Positions 34,151-42,593 of a DNA stretch of 64,000 nt are shown here, in pieces. Position numbers and translations under genes: made by a program. The stretch comes from Clostridia bacterium (GTDB lineage: Bacteria; Bacillota; Clostridia; Christensenellales; Aristaeellaceae): contig JAFSOC010000036.1 in the NCBI GenBank assembly GCA_017447185.1, positions 1-64,000 of the forward strand, in the 5' to 3' direction. Below the pieces are notes generated by a model, which did no database searches, was not told the origin of the DNA, and saw only the letters and a list, made by a program, of their open reading frames with translations. How positions within the stretch are numbered: position 1 is the first letter of the stretch; each line of letters opens with the position of its first letter.

Positions 34151-36139
34151 TTACCAAAGCGGTTTGGTGCTTTCTTCTGCTGCAGCAAAAGGCCCGGGAA
34201 TCGCTTCCAGCCCCCGCGGATTACCGAAATAATCGCGGTTGAAGACAATCTCCGTTCCATCCGGATTCTCAAAGCGCTGTTCCGGTTCAAAGGCATTGCC
34301 CAGGAAATCGCTTGTGATAATCTGGTCTTTGAAGTTTTTCAGTTTGCTGTACAGGTTGGTCTTCAGTACCGGCTTTCCGTTTTTCTCGATCAGTGCCACT
34401 TTCACGCCGCCCTTTTTGTCCTCATAGTAATGGTTTTCCTTGTGGTATACGGTGGCGCCGTTAAAGTAGGCGTTGCCGTCCACCCATACCGGCAGATGCC
34501 CGAAGTGGGCTTCCGCCAGGCCGCGCATGTTGGGTTCCGCGCCTTCCCTGAAGGGCTCGCGCCACTCTTCCCAGGTGGGGAAAATGTCAAACGGCGCTGT
34601 ACCGACCGTGCAGTAATCGGCGTCTGTCGGTTTCTTGTCCGGATTGACAGGCCCGGCCTGGACAAAAATATTGTTGTAAATCCGGTCGTCCCCGTGGAGA
34701 ATTGTCATAAAGCCGGCAACCTCTGTCCGGTGGCGGATATGGTACGGCGTATAGCGGGGTTCCCGCTGTCCGTTCACAATGCTGTCCACACCGCTGTTGA
34801 TCAGGCTGAAGGCACCCAGCATCAGGTTATGCACGCAGGCGATGCCTTCGCTCGGAATCGTTACACCCACCGGGCTCATCAGGATATTGTTGTCAATCAG
34901 CGTCGGCCCGTGGCCCACTTCGATAAAGATATCCGTGGAGAACATTGCTCCCTGGGCGTGTCCCCTGCCTTCCGGCGGGAAGTTGTCGTACATCAGGTTC
35001 TGGCTGATCCGTGCCCCCTGGGCTTCCCAGTCCAGCCACACGCCCATGATGCAGTTATGGATATGGTTCCGCCGGATCGTAACGTCGATGGCCGCATGCA
35101 GCTTGATACCCGCAGTTTCGGCGCCCCCCAGCTGCTGGGAATTGCAGACATGGTGGATATGGCAGTCCTCGATGATGGAGAATACTCCGCCCATCCGTCC
35201 GACGATACCGGTCTGTTCGCAGTGATGGACTTCGCACCGGCGGATAATATGGCTGCCCACCTTCTCCTTCAGCCATCCGTGATACTGTCCGCGGCACACA
35301 GCGTCACGCTCCATCTGCGTCGGGCTCTTGACCCGCTTGTGATAGAAATACATATCATTCTCAGGATCAAGGTATTTGCCGAGGGAGATGCCGCAGCAGC
35401 GGCTGTTGCAAACCTCGCAGTCCTCGATGATCCACCCGCGGGACCAGTGCGGACCGATCAGTCCGTCCTGATAGGCCGCCGGCGGCGCCCAGGTGGTGGC
35501 AGCTTTGGTCAGCACGAATCCGCTGACTGTGATATAGCCGATTCCGGTCTGATCCGGCATAAATACATTCCGCCGTACACTTATTTCCACTTTTTCCGTG
35601 TTGGGATCCTTGCCCTGGAAGTTGGCGTAGAGAACGGTTTCATCCCCGTCCTGCTCCGTATACCACAGGTACTTTGCCTCCTCCTGGTCCCAGGCACAGG
35701 GGTCCGGCTTCCCGGCTGTGCATTCCTTCAGGCTGTTGGTTTCATACATCGCCCGGTCATTCAGATAGACCGAGCCGGTATGCCGCACATTCTCAGCAAA
35801 ATACCAGTCGCCGCAGACCAGTTCCGTGTAGGGATTCCATGCGCCGAAAATACTGTTGTTCACCCGTGCGGTCCACACGGTGCCCCGGACTTTTTTCCAT
35901 CCGGTCACTTCTTCCGCGCCGGTGATGATGGCGCCCCGGGGAATGATGGAGCGATAGGTAATCCGCTGTTCTTCTGTTCCTGCGTGAATGGGGTTCACAT
36001 ACTCGCGATAGATTCCCGGTGCCACCAGGATCTCATCCCCCGGCATCGCAATCCTTGCCGCGTCATTGATCCGCCGGAAAGGCGTTTCCTTGCTGCCGTT
36101 TCCTTCGCGTCCTGCCTGGATGTCCACATAGTAGATCAT
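34151..36139 (-). CDS. Beta-xylosidase, glycoside hydrolase family 120
   Basis: This 662-residue right-handed beta-helix protein matches the XylC group of GH120: DIFIEVGHGP, GVWLDWEAQG, AGIKLHAAIDV, WAPPAAYQDGLIGP and RGWIIED are family blocks. The known catalytic Asp (nucleophile) and Glu (acid/base) of XylC correspond to Asp370 (WLDWE) and Glu407 (FIEVG). Here they are 37 rather than 23 residues apart because of a Gly/Pro-rich insertion (about 387-401). There is no signal peptide, so it acts in the cytoplasm on imported xylo-oligosaccharides. It lies 47 bases after the GH8 Rex gene, which makes xylose from the other (reducing) end. Start after GGAGG. Confidence 0.88.
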   Translation of the reverse strand: MIYYVDIQAGREGNGSKETPFRRINDAARIAMPGDEILVAPGIYREYVNPIHAGTEEQRITYRSIIPRGAIITGAEEVTGWKKVRGTVWTARVNNSIFGAWNPYTELVCGDWYFAENVRHTGSVYLNDRAMYETNSLKECTAGKPDPCAWDQEEAKYLWYTEQDGDETVLYANFQGKDPNTEKVEISVRRNVFMPDQTGIGYITVSGFVLTKAATTWAPPAAYQDGLIGPHWSRGWIIEDCEVCNSRCCGISLGKYLDPENDMYFYHKRVKSPTQMERDAVCRGQYHGWLKEKVGSHIIRRCEVHHCEQTGIVGRMGGVFSIIEDCHIHHVCNSQQLGGAETAGIKLHAAIDVTIRRNHIHNCIMGVWLDWEAQGARISQNLMYDNFPPEGRGHAQGAMFSTDIFIEVGHGPTLIDNNILMSPVGVTIPSEGIACVHNLMLGAFSLINSGVDSIVNGQREPRYTPYHIRHRTEVAGFMTILHGDDRIYNNIFVQAGPVNPDKKPTDADYCTVGTAPFDIFPTWEEWREPFREGAEPNMRGLAEAHFGHLPVWVDGNAYFNGATVYHKENHYYEDKKGGVKVALIEKNGKPVLKTNLYSKLKNFKDQIITSDFLGNAFEPEQRFENPDGTEIVFNRDYFGNPRGLEAIPGPFAAAEESTKPLW

Positions 36140-36186
36140 GTGTTTTATCCTCCGTTTTTTAATATTTTTAATGCAATTGTGTCCTG

Positions 36187-37317
36187 TCAGATATAGATCC
36201 TGTAATTCCCTGTCAGCATCAGCAGACAGAAGAAATAGAGGCAGTTGTCATAGTAACGCCGCACGCCCTTGCGCAGAGGAGTGTCCGCAAAAATCCGCAG
36301 GAATTTCTCCCGGTGTTCGCTGCGGCTGGCGATGGATGCCGCCCCCAGCACAGCGAGGATTGCGGTGGGATGCATGGCCTTTTCCGTCTGGAGTGTCCCG
36401 TCCAGTTCATAGGCCCGAAGATCATCCAGGTCCTGCTGCGCGAAGAAATCCTGCAGCCGGGTGAGCACGTCGTCCTCCTCCGGATGATCGCCGAACCATA
36501 CATGATCCAGCGCGATGTTTTCAGCCACACGGTACGCGTCTGAATAGTACACCCAGGGTTTCCGGAACAGCAGTACAGTCTTGCCGTCATAGTCCGCATA
36601 CTCAGGGCTCAGGCCTGTTACGGGATGTGCAGATTTCACCAGGTATTCCCGGCTCGCTTCCGCTGCTTTCTGCCAGAATTCCCGGTCTTCCTCATCTGCC
36701 TTCAGGGCGAAAAGGTCATAGAAATGCGGCAGGTGATAGCTCGGATCCGAAATTTTCATTCCGGGTACAAAGCGAATATAGTGGTTTTCCGGTTCCCACA
36801 TGGGTTCACCGCCGGGTACCATTTCCTTCTGGTGCACTACGTGGCGCAGGATCTCCCTTGCCTGGCTGCTGTAGTCAAAGAGGCCTTCCCCGTCTCCCCA
36901 CCGGGCGGAAGCCATCAGCAGCGCCATGGCGAAGTATTCCTCTCCGTCCGGTGCCGGTCCCTCCGCGTTGTGTTTTCCGTCCAGCTGCACGGACCAGGCA
37001 AAGTATCCTGCATTCGGTCCTTCATGCATCCGCATATAACGGTCCGAGAAGGTCCACAGGCGGTCAAAGATGTCCTTCCGGTCCATCTGGACACACATCA
37101 TCATACCGTAGCTCATGCCTTCTGTCCGGGCGTCGGTATTTCCGGTATCCACCATGCACCAGGCATCTTCATCCGTATGGTGGCAGAAGTTTTCCTCCGG
37201 ATCAAAAAAGATGGTTGCAAACGCCGCTTCCACCCGTGCGCGCGCTTCCTCCTCCCTGATTCCGATTTCAGCAAGGTAGTTGGGATAGTTTCCGGTCCTG
37301 ATCGCTCCGTCGCTCAT
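36187..37317 (-). CDS. Reducing-end xylose-releasing exo-oligoxylanase (Rex), GH8
   Basis: This 376-residue cytoplasmic enzyme releases xylose from the reducing end of xylo-oligosaccharides. It closely follows Bacillus halodurans Rex: DTGNTDARTEGMSYGMMM contains the general acid Glu66, then YFAWSVQLDG, GPAPDGEEYFA and SDPSYHLPHFYDLF, and the base Asp lies in YYSDAYRVAENIALD. The Leu-His-Pro loop that blocks the cleft in Rex enzymes is Met-His-Pro here (EKAMHPTAI). I start at MSDGAIRT, 4 bases after GGAGG; the upstream in-frame segment covers the promoter. It is the first gene of an operon with the GH120 beta-xylosidase. Confidence 0.93.
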   Translation of the reverse strand: MSDGAIRTGNYPNYLAEIGIREEEARARVEAAFATIFFDPEENFCHHTDEDAWCMVDTGNTDARTEGMSYGMMMCVQMDRKDIFDRLWTFSDRYMRMHEGPNAGYFAWSVQLDGKHNAEGPAPDGEEYFAMALLMASARWGDGEGLFDYSSQAREILRHVVHQKEMVPGGEPMWEPENHYIRFVPGMKISDPSYHLPHFYDLFALKADEEDREFWQKAAEASREYLVKSAHPVTGLSPEYADYDGKTVLLFRKPWVYYSDAYRVAENIALDHVWFGDHPEEDDVLTRLQDFFAQQDLDDLRAYELDGTLQTEKAMHPTAILAVLGAASIASRSEHREKFLRIFADTPLRKGVRRYYDNCLYFFCLLMLTGNYRIYI

Positions 37318-37389
37318 ACTTCCTCCGACAAATCCCGATATTCGCATTTTTTGTCCATATTCTTCCATATTTGTACGAACTTTTACTGT

Positions 37390-37418
37390 ATTGTAAAGGA
37401 TGCAAACCCTTCTGTCAA
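37390..37418 (-). promoter_or_regulatory. Sigma-A promoter of the Rex-GH120 operon
   Basis: On the minus strand a perfect TTGACA (37418-37413), 17-base spacer and TACAAT (37395-37390). The region CCTTTACAAT-CAGTAAA is nearly the same as around the -10 of the aldo-keto reductase promoter (15380-15400). No operator or CcpA site is clear. Confidence 0.75.
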
Positions 37419-37420
37419 GC

Positions 37421-37449
37421 TTGTCTTTCCGTTTCATGCCGGATATAAT
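37421..37449 (+). promoter_or_regulatory. Promoter of the histidine phosphatase gene
   Basis: TTGTCT (37421-37426), 17-base spacer, perfect TATAAT (37444-37449). Its -35 is only two bases from the divergent Rex promoter -35, so the two polymerases would compete for the same DNA. Confidence 0.65.
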
Positions 37450-37480
37450 ATTCACATCAAAAAACCTTCCGGAGGTACAT

Positions 37481-38245
37481 ATGCGCATCCTGCTCATTCG
37501 TCACGCGGAACCGGATTATGCGGTTGATTCCCTGACTCCGAAAGGCCGTGTGGAAGCTGAACTCCTCAGCCGGCGTCTCATTCAGTTTGATATCCGTGAT
37601 TTCTATGTTTCGCCCCTGGGCCGGGCAAAGGATACCGCTGCGTACACACTGGAGAAGCTGCACCGCACCGCGGAGGAGCTGCCCTGGTTGGCGGAATTCC
37701 GCGCCCGTGTGGCCGATCCCGTCACCGGCCGCAAACACATCCCCTGGGATTTTCCGCCCCGCTTCTGGCCGGGTCTTCCCGGCGCCGGTGATGTCCGCGC
37801 CTGGGCAGACGCGCCGTTTTTTGACGGTTCCGATGTGAAGGCCATCTGGCAGGAAACTGTAGACGGAGCAGATGCACTGCTTGCGCGTTATGGTTTCCGG
37901 AAGGACGGGGCGGTCTGGCGCTGCACGGAAAACACGCGGGATACCATCTGCCTCTTCTGCCATTTCGGCATCTCCATGGCCTTCCTCGCCTATCTGACAG
38001 ACTGTTCTCCCCTGGTTCTCTGGCATCATACGCTGACACTTCCCTCTTCCCTCACGGAAGTGGTGACAGAGGAGCGTACCCGCGGAGAAGTTTCCTTCCG
38101 TGTTACCCGCCTGGGGGATATCGCACATCTGGAAACCGCAGGTGAAAAAAGAAGCACTGCCGGATTGTTTCCGGAGTGCTTCACAGGGATCGATTCCACG
38201 GATCCCGCTGTCAATGGGACTTCCGGCACCGAGCCGGTTTACTGA
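37481..38245 (+). CDS. Histidine phosphatase family protein
   Basis: This 254-residue protein starts MRILLIRHAEPDY, with the catalytic RHA(E) motif at residues 7-9, and has a second His in CHFGISMAFL, as in the phosphoglycerate-mutase-like superfamily. VSPLGRAKDTAAYTLE also fits. Members include phosphatases and mutases of many small molecules, so the substrate is open. GGAGG lies 5 bases before the start. The last 35 residues (after ETAGEKRS) are outside the usual domain. Its stop codon abuts the stop of the convergent antiporter gene with no base in between. Confidence 0.87.
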   Translation: MRILLIRHAEPDYAVDSLTPKGRVEAELLSRRLIQFDIRDFYVSPLGRAKDTAAYTLEKLHRTAEELPWLAEFRARVADPVTGRKHIPWDFPPRFWPGLPGAGDVRAWADAPFFDGSDVKAIWQETVDGADALLARYGFRKDGAVWRCTENTRDTICLFCHFGISMAFLAYLTDCSPLVLWHHTLTLPSSLTEVVTEERTRGEVSFRVTRLGDIAHLETAGEKRSTAGLFPECFTGIDSTDPAVNGTSGTEPVY

Positions 38246-39259
38246 TCAGAACACAAACTGGAATACGCAGAACGCTGCGTACACGCACAGCAGGATAATT
38301 CCCTGCGGCCTTGTCAGCTTTCCCCGTTTCAGCGCGGGTATCGTCATAAAAGCCATCACAAACAGCATCACCGGCAGGTCTACGAACAGGGATACCGGCG
38401 TATTGCCAATGGTTTTGCTGCCCAGCTCGTAAATGGAGAAGGGCCGGATGGCCGTAGCCAGGCCGCTGACCAGCACCAGGTTGAACAGGTTGGCGCCCAC
38501 GATATTGCCCAGGCTGAGGGCGCTGTGGCCCTTGGCCAGAGCCGTAATGGCCGTAACCAGTTCCGGCAGGCTCGTACCCAGCGCGACAAACGTCAGTGCA
38601 ATTACGGATTCCGGCACGCCGAGCATTTCTGCGATCTTGGTTCCGTTGTCCACCAGCAGCTTCGCGCCTACTGCGATACAGGTCGCACCAAGCACCAGCT
38701 TCACAATGGACAGCCAGAGCGGAACATCCTTGTCGCTTTCCGCGTCGTCCGCTCCTTCCATGGCCTCTTCGGCATTTCCGCCGATCAGGCCTTTTTTCTT
38801 TCCTGTCCAGATCGTAAAGAAAATATAAGCAGCGAAAACAACCAGGAGCAGGATACCGATCCAACGGGAGAAATAGCCGGTGGAGTAAGCGGTTGCCGCG
38901 TAGATTGCGGCCGCCACAAAAAAGAAGATCACCGGCACCCTGAACGTTCCGGCGTCCACCTTGCAGGGACGGATTGCGAATGTCAGGGCGGATATCAGCG
39001 CCGTATTGCAGATCACGCTTCCGATGGCGTTTCCGTAGGCAATGCCTCCGTGCCCTTCAATCGCGCCGGTGGCGGAAACCAGTACTTCCGGCAGCGTCGT
39101 CCCGATGGAAACGACCGTAGCGCCGATCACCAGTTCCGGGATATGCAGCCGGTGCGCCAGCTCCACGGATCCGTCCACAAACCAGTCGCCGCCCTTGATC
39201 AGCAGCGCAAGCCCCACAACAAACAGCAAAATCGGCACAAACATCTGTCCAGGCTCCAT
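38246..39259 (-). CDS. Calcium/sodium antiporter (CaCA family, YrbG-like)
   Basis: This 337-residue membrane protein has two alpha-repeats, GATVVSIGTTLPEVLVS and VALGTSLPELVTAITAL, each with the GTxLPE Glu that binds Ca2+ or Na+. About ten helices are present, with a charged cytoplasmic loop near residue 160 (GNAEEAMEGADDAES). It exchanges Ca2+ for Na+ or H+. The ribosome binding site is weak (GATGG) and a start at Met6 is possible. No terminator separates it from the convergent phosphatase gene. Confidence 0.92.
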   Translation of the reverse strand: MEPGQMFVPILLFVVGLALLIKGGDWFVDGSVELAHRLHIPELVIGATVVSIGTTLPEVLVSATGAIEGHGGIAYGNAIGSVICNTALISALTFAIRPCKVDAGTFRVPVIFFFVAAAIYAATAYSTGYFSRWIGILLLVVFAAYIFFTIWTGKKKGLIGGNAEEAMEGADDAESDKDVPLWLSIVKLVLGATCIAVGAKLLVDNGTKIAEMLGVPESVIALTFVALGTSLPELVTAITALAKGHSALSLGNIVGANLFNLVLVSGLATAIRPFSIYELGSKTIGNTPVSLFVDLPVMLFVMAFMTIPALKRGKLTRPQGIILLCVYAAFCVFQFVF

Positions 39260-39308
39260 TCCATCGAGAATGTAATTATTCTATCACACAACTCCCTTTC
39301 CTGAACAG

Positions 39309-39363
39309 AAAAAAAAGAGATATAAAAAGATCTATTCCTCCGGATTCGGAGAAATAGATCTTT
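39309..39363 (-). terminator. Terminator of the MacB-like exporter operon
   Basis: A 17-bp stem (39326-39342 with 39347-39363, one G-U pair on the minus strand, loop AATC) is followed by TTTTTATATC and then TTTTTTTC. It lies 16 bases after the last adaptor gene. Confidence 0.9.
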
Positions 39364-39379
39364 GGGATCAGTTATTCAG

Positions 39380-40669
39380 TTAATTTCCGCTATTATCCGT
39401 GGTTCCCTGCGGCGGCTGCGGCATACTGCCGTCCGTCGGCCATTCCATGCCGTCCGGAAGCTCCGGCATGCTGCCGTCAGTCGGCCATTCCGGCGCACCC
39501 TCCGGACGTTTCCGTTTTTCGGTCTTTTCCGTTTCTTCTGCTGTTTCCACTGTTTCCGTGGCCGTTTCTTCCTCCGCGGGTTCTTCCGCTTTCTCTTCCG
39601 GTTCGTCGTTCTTGCCGATTGTAACCACCGCACTCATGCCAAAGCGGATCGATTCATCCGGCACGAAGGAGGCCACCAGTTTATAGCTGACTTCTTCAGC
39701 ATCTTCGACCGCGATGGAAGAAATCATGACGACTGTTCCCTCAAACACTTTGCTCTCGTCGTTCTGCATTTCGACCGTTACCGCATCTCCTTCATGAATC
39801 CGGTTGATATCGTCTTCGGTCACAGTTGCCTCCACCAACATCTGATCCACCGGATAGATGCTGACCGTAGCGTCGCCTTTGGTCACCGCGGTACCGGCCT
39901 GGGCGCTGATGCTGCCGATCACACCGGCCTGAGCAGCGCTGACCGTGGTCCCGGTCATCACATATCCGTCATATTTTCCATCCAGTGTTTCCAGCAGCAG
40001 GTCGCCCTTTTTCACCTGCTGGCCGTTTTCCACTGCAATCCGCACGATTGCGCCGGTAGCGGTCACGGCAACAGGAGAGATACGGCTTACGGAACCACGG
40101 CCGATCTTCAGGGTGGAAGTCAGCGCTTCATCCCGGTATACGTCCACGGAATCCCCGGTGATGAAATTGCATTCCGTCACCTGGATCGTGTAGCTGTTGT
40201 CGCTGACGGAGGTAATCGTCCCCGTTCCTTTCCTTGAGGCATTGTTCCGGACCACCATCCAGACGTTTTCGCCGGGATGGACAAACTTCGTTTCCGCGGA
40301 GTTGTAGGCATTGTTCGTGGAGGCGCTGACGGAATACATCTGCGTCTCTTCGATGTACAGTACAGCACCGTATTCGGTGGCAACGCTTTCCGCGTCATCC
40401 CCGGGCTTTCCGAAGATGCCGGTAACGGTGCCGTCCTTGTCCGCATACACCTTTGTGGTCTTCAGGGTGTACAGGGTGTCGCCCGCCTGAACCTTCTGGC
40501 CGGCCTGTACGGCCACGGATTCCACCGTGCCGCCGATCGGGGCGTAAACCGGAACGGTTGCTGCCGGAGCGACAGTGCCGCTCAGGGTCAGGGATTCTGC
40601 AAAGGCGCCCGTAAGGGACAGCATTGCGCACAGTACGACTGCCAGGCAAATCAGCATTCTTTTCTTCAT
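39380..40669 (-). CDS. Secreted HlyD/RND-type adaptor protein, second copy
   Basis: This 429-residue exported protein starts MKKRMLICLAVVLCAML, with a signal peptide ending near GAFAES. It has two biotinyl-lipoyl-like segments (TVESVAVQAGQKVQAGDTLYTL and IVRIAVENGQQVKKGDLLLE) and a barrel part (INRIHEGDAVTVEMQ), as in periplasmic adaptors of exporters. The C-terminal 80 residues are Glu/Thr-rich and end in a repeated WPTDGSMP motif, seen twice. It is the fourth gene of the operon; another adaptor with a membrane anchor is the first (42594-43646). No coiled-coil hairpin is obvious. What it contacts outside the membrane is unknown. Confidence 0.8.
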   Translation of the reverse strand: MKKRMLICLAVVLCAMLSLTGAFAESLTLSGTVAPAATVPVYAPIGGTVESVAVQAGQKVQAGDTLYTLKTTKVYADKDGTVTGIFGKPGDDAESVATEYGAVLYIEETQMYSVSASTNNAYNSAETKFVHPGENVWMVVRNNASRKGTGTITSVSDNSYTIQVTECNFITGDSVDVYRDEALTSTLKIGRGSVSRISPVAVTATGAIVRIAVENGQQVKKGDLLLETLDGKYDGYVMTGTTVSAAQAGVIGSISAQAGTAVTKGDATVSIYPVDQMLVEATVTEDDINRIHEGDAVTVEMQNDESKVFEGTVVMISSIAVEDAEEVSYKLVASFVPDESIRFGMSAVVTIGKNDEPEEKAEEPAEEETATETVETAEETEKTEKRKRPEGAPEWPTDGSMPELPDGMEWPTDGSMPQPPQGTTDNSGN

Positions 40670-40692
40670 GGTTTTTCCCTCTTTCCTTTCTG

Positions 40693-41904
40693 TTATGCCG
40701 CCCTCAGGGCGTCTATCGGGTTCAGTTTACTGGCCTTCCGTGCCGGGGCCCATCCGAAGATGATGCCGACTGCAGCGGAGAAGCCGACTCCCAGGATGAT
40801 TGCTCCTGTATGGAATACAAAGGTCGTTTTCAGCACGTTACATAATATAAAGCTCAGTCCGACACCTGCCACCACACCCAGCAGTCCGCCGATCATGGAC
40901 AGCAGGAAGGATTCAATCAGGAACTGTGTCTGGATCTGCCACGGGATCGCTCCCAGGGCTTTCTTCAGGCCGATCTCCACCGTGCGCTCCGTCACGGTTG
41001 TCAGCATCATGTTCATAATGCCGATGCCGCCGACGATCAGTGCGATGGAAGCGATACCGGCCAGCAGCGTACTCATCATCTCCATCATGGTTTCCATCGT
41101 ATCTTCAATGCTGCTCATGGTGGTGACGGTAAAGCAGTCGTCCTCATAATCGAAGAGTGCATCCATCAGTTCCTCGATTTCAGCTGCGGCAGCCTCGGAA
41201 TCCGTGCCTTCCTTCAGGTAGATGGTAAAGCTCGTGATATCCCGGGAATTGTTGATCTTCATGGCGGTCGTATACGGAATCAGGATGTCCGGATTCCCGC
41301 TGAACAGGGATGCCACGCCGCCGCCGGAATCCTCTTCGTACCGGCCGACAACAGTGAAGGGAATTCCGGAGATATAGATTGTTTCCCCCAGCGGGTTGAC
41401 GCCGAAAAAGAAGGTATCGATCATCTCCTGGCTGATGACGCAGGCGTAGGTGCTGTTGTCGTCATCGATAAAGTTCAGGGCGCGTCCCTGCAGAATCAGG
41501 TCCGGATTGCTCTGGAAGTAGTAGGCATTTCGGCCGGATACGCTGACATTGGTTTCCACGGTCTTTCCGTAGGAGACCCGTCCGTTCAGGCTGATGCTGG
41601 GCACGATGCCGTCCACGCTGTCCAGCGCTGAAATCTCAGAAAAATCCTCCGGCAGCATTCCTGTTTTTTCGTCGCTGCCCGTCACGGAAACCGACAGACG
41701 GCCGGCACCCATCCCTGAGAACGAATCCTGCAGGGAGCCGGAAACGCCGGAAACCGTGGAGATCAGCGCAATCACCGCTGTAACGCCGATCATGATGCCC
41801 AGCAGGGTCAGGAAAGACCGGACTTTATTGTCCCGGATATTGTCCAGCGACATTACGATACATTCCCGGACCATAACGAAGGTTCCCCGGATTTTGTTAC
41901 GCAT
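40693..41904 (-). CDS. MacB-like ABC transporter permease
   Basis: This 403-residue protein has the MacB/FtsX layout: an N-terminal helix (SFLTLLGIMIGVTAVIALIS), a large outer domain (residues about 45-270), and three C-terminal helices with GGIGIMNMMLTTVTERTVEIGLKKALGA, a conserved FtsX-type stretch. It transmits ATPase movement to export a peptide, antibiotic or lipoprotein-like substrate. I start at MRNKIRGT, overlapping the ATPase gene by 8 bases; GGAGG lies 11 bases upstream. It ends 23 bases before the second adaptor gene. Confidence 0.93.
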   Translation of the reverse strand: MRNKIRGTFVMVRECIVMSLDNIRDNKVRSFLTLLGIMIGVTAVIALISTVSGVSGSLQDSFSGMGAGRLSVSVTGSDEKTGMLPEDFSEISALDSVDGIVPSISLNGRVSYGKTVETNVSVSGRNAYYFQSNPDLILQGRALNFIDDDNSTYACVISQEMIDTFFFGVNPLGETIYISGIPFTVVGRYEEDSGGGVASLFSGNPDILIPYTTAMKINNSRDITSFTIYLKEGTDSEAAAAEIEELMDALFDYEDDCFTVTTMSSIEDTMETMMEMMSTLLAGIASIALIVGGIGIMNMMLTTVTERTVEIGLKKALGAIPWQIQTQFLIESFLLSMIGGLLGVVAGVGLSFILCNVLKTTFVFHTGAIILGVGFSAAVGIIFGWAPARKASKLNPIDALRAA

Positions 41905-42592
41905 CCTTTGCAGAACCTCCTTCTGTGATCTCTCCGTCAATAATCCGGATGATCCGCTTGGCGTAGGCCGCGATGTTCATGTCATGGGTAATCATGATAA
42001 TGGTACGGTGTTCCTCATTCAGTTCTTTGAACAGTTCCATAATCTGCGCGCCGGTCTTCTGGTCCAGCGCACCGGTCGGCTCGTCCGCCAGCAGCAGGGA
42101 GGGATTCCCCACCAGCGCCCGCGCAATGGCGACACGCTGCTGCTGTCCGCCGGAGAGCTGTGTAGGCAGGTGGTCCATCCGGTCCGACAGGCCGACCCGC
42201 TCCAGCATGGCTGCTGCCCGGCGCCGCCGTTCTTTCGGAAGCACGCCCGCATAGATCAGCGGCAGTTCCACGTTTTTCAGTGCCGTCAGCCGGTTCAGCA
42301 GCTGGGAATTCTGGAAGATAAAACCGATCTCACGGTTCCGGAGCATGGCCAGGTCTTCCTCGTCCATGTCCTCCACTTCGCGGCCCTGCAGCGTGTACTG
42401 TCCGGCTGTAGGGGTGTCCAGACATCCGATAATGTTCATCAGGGTGGATTTTCCACTGCCGGAAGGCCCCAGTACGGAAAGGTACTCCCCTTCCTGGATG
42501 GAGAGGTTGATCTTCTTCAGAACATGCATCGGCTCGCCACCCATGATGTAATCCTTGTCAATCTCCCGCATCTCAAAGAACGTGCCGTCCAT
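41897..42592 (-). CDS. MacB/LolD-like ABC transporter ATP-binding protein
   Basis: This 231-residue ATPase has Walker [14 protein letters not shown]-loop [12 protein letters not shown], signature [15 protein letters not shown], Walker [13 protein letters not shown] and the switch His in MITHDMNI, the form seen in MacB/LolD-type exporters. It starts one base after the adaptor stop codon, with GGGGAGGAAAC just upstream inside the adaptor gene. It is coupled to the permease that overlaps its end. Confidence 0.95.
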   Translation of the reverse strand: MDGTFFEMREIDKDYIMGGEPMHVLKKINLSIQEGEYLSVLGPSGSGKSTLMNIIGCLDTPTAGQYTLQGREVEDMDEEDLAMLRNREIGFIFQNSQLLNRLTALKNVELPLIYAGVLPKERRRRAAAMLERVGLSDRMDHLPTQLSGGQQQRVAIARALVGNPSLLLADEPTGALDQKTGAQIMELFKELNEEHRTIIMITHDMNIAAYAKRIIRIIDGEITEGGSAKDA

Positions 42593-42593
42593 C

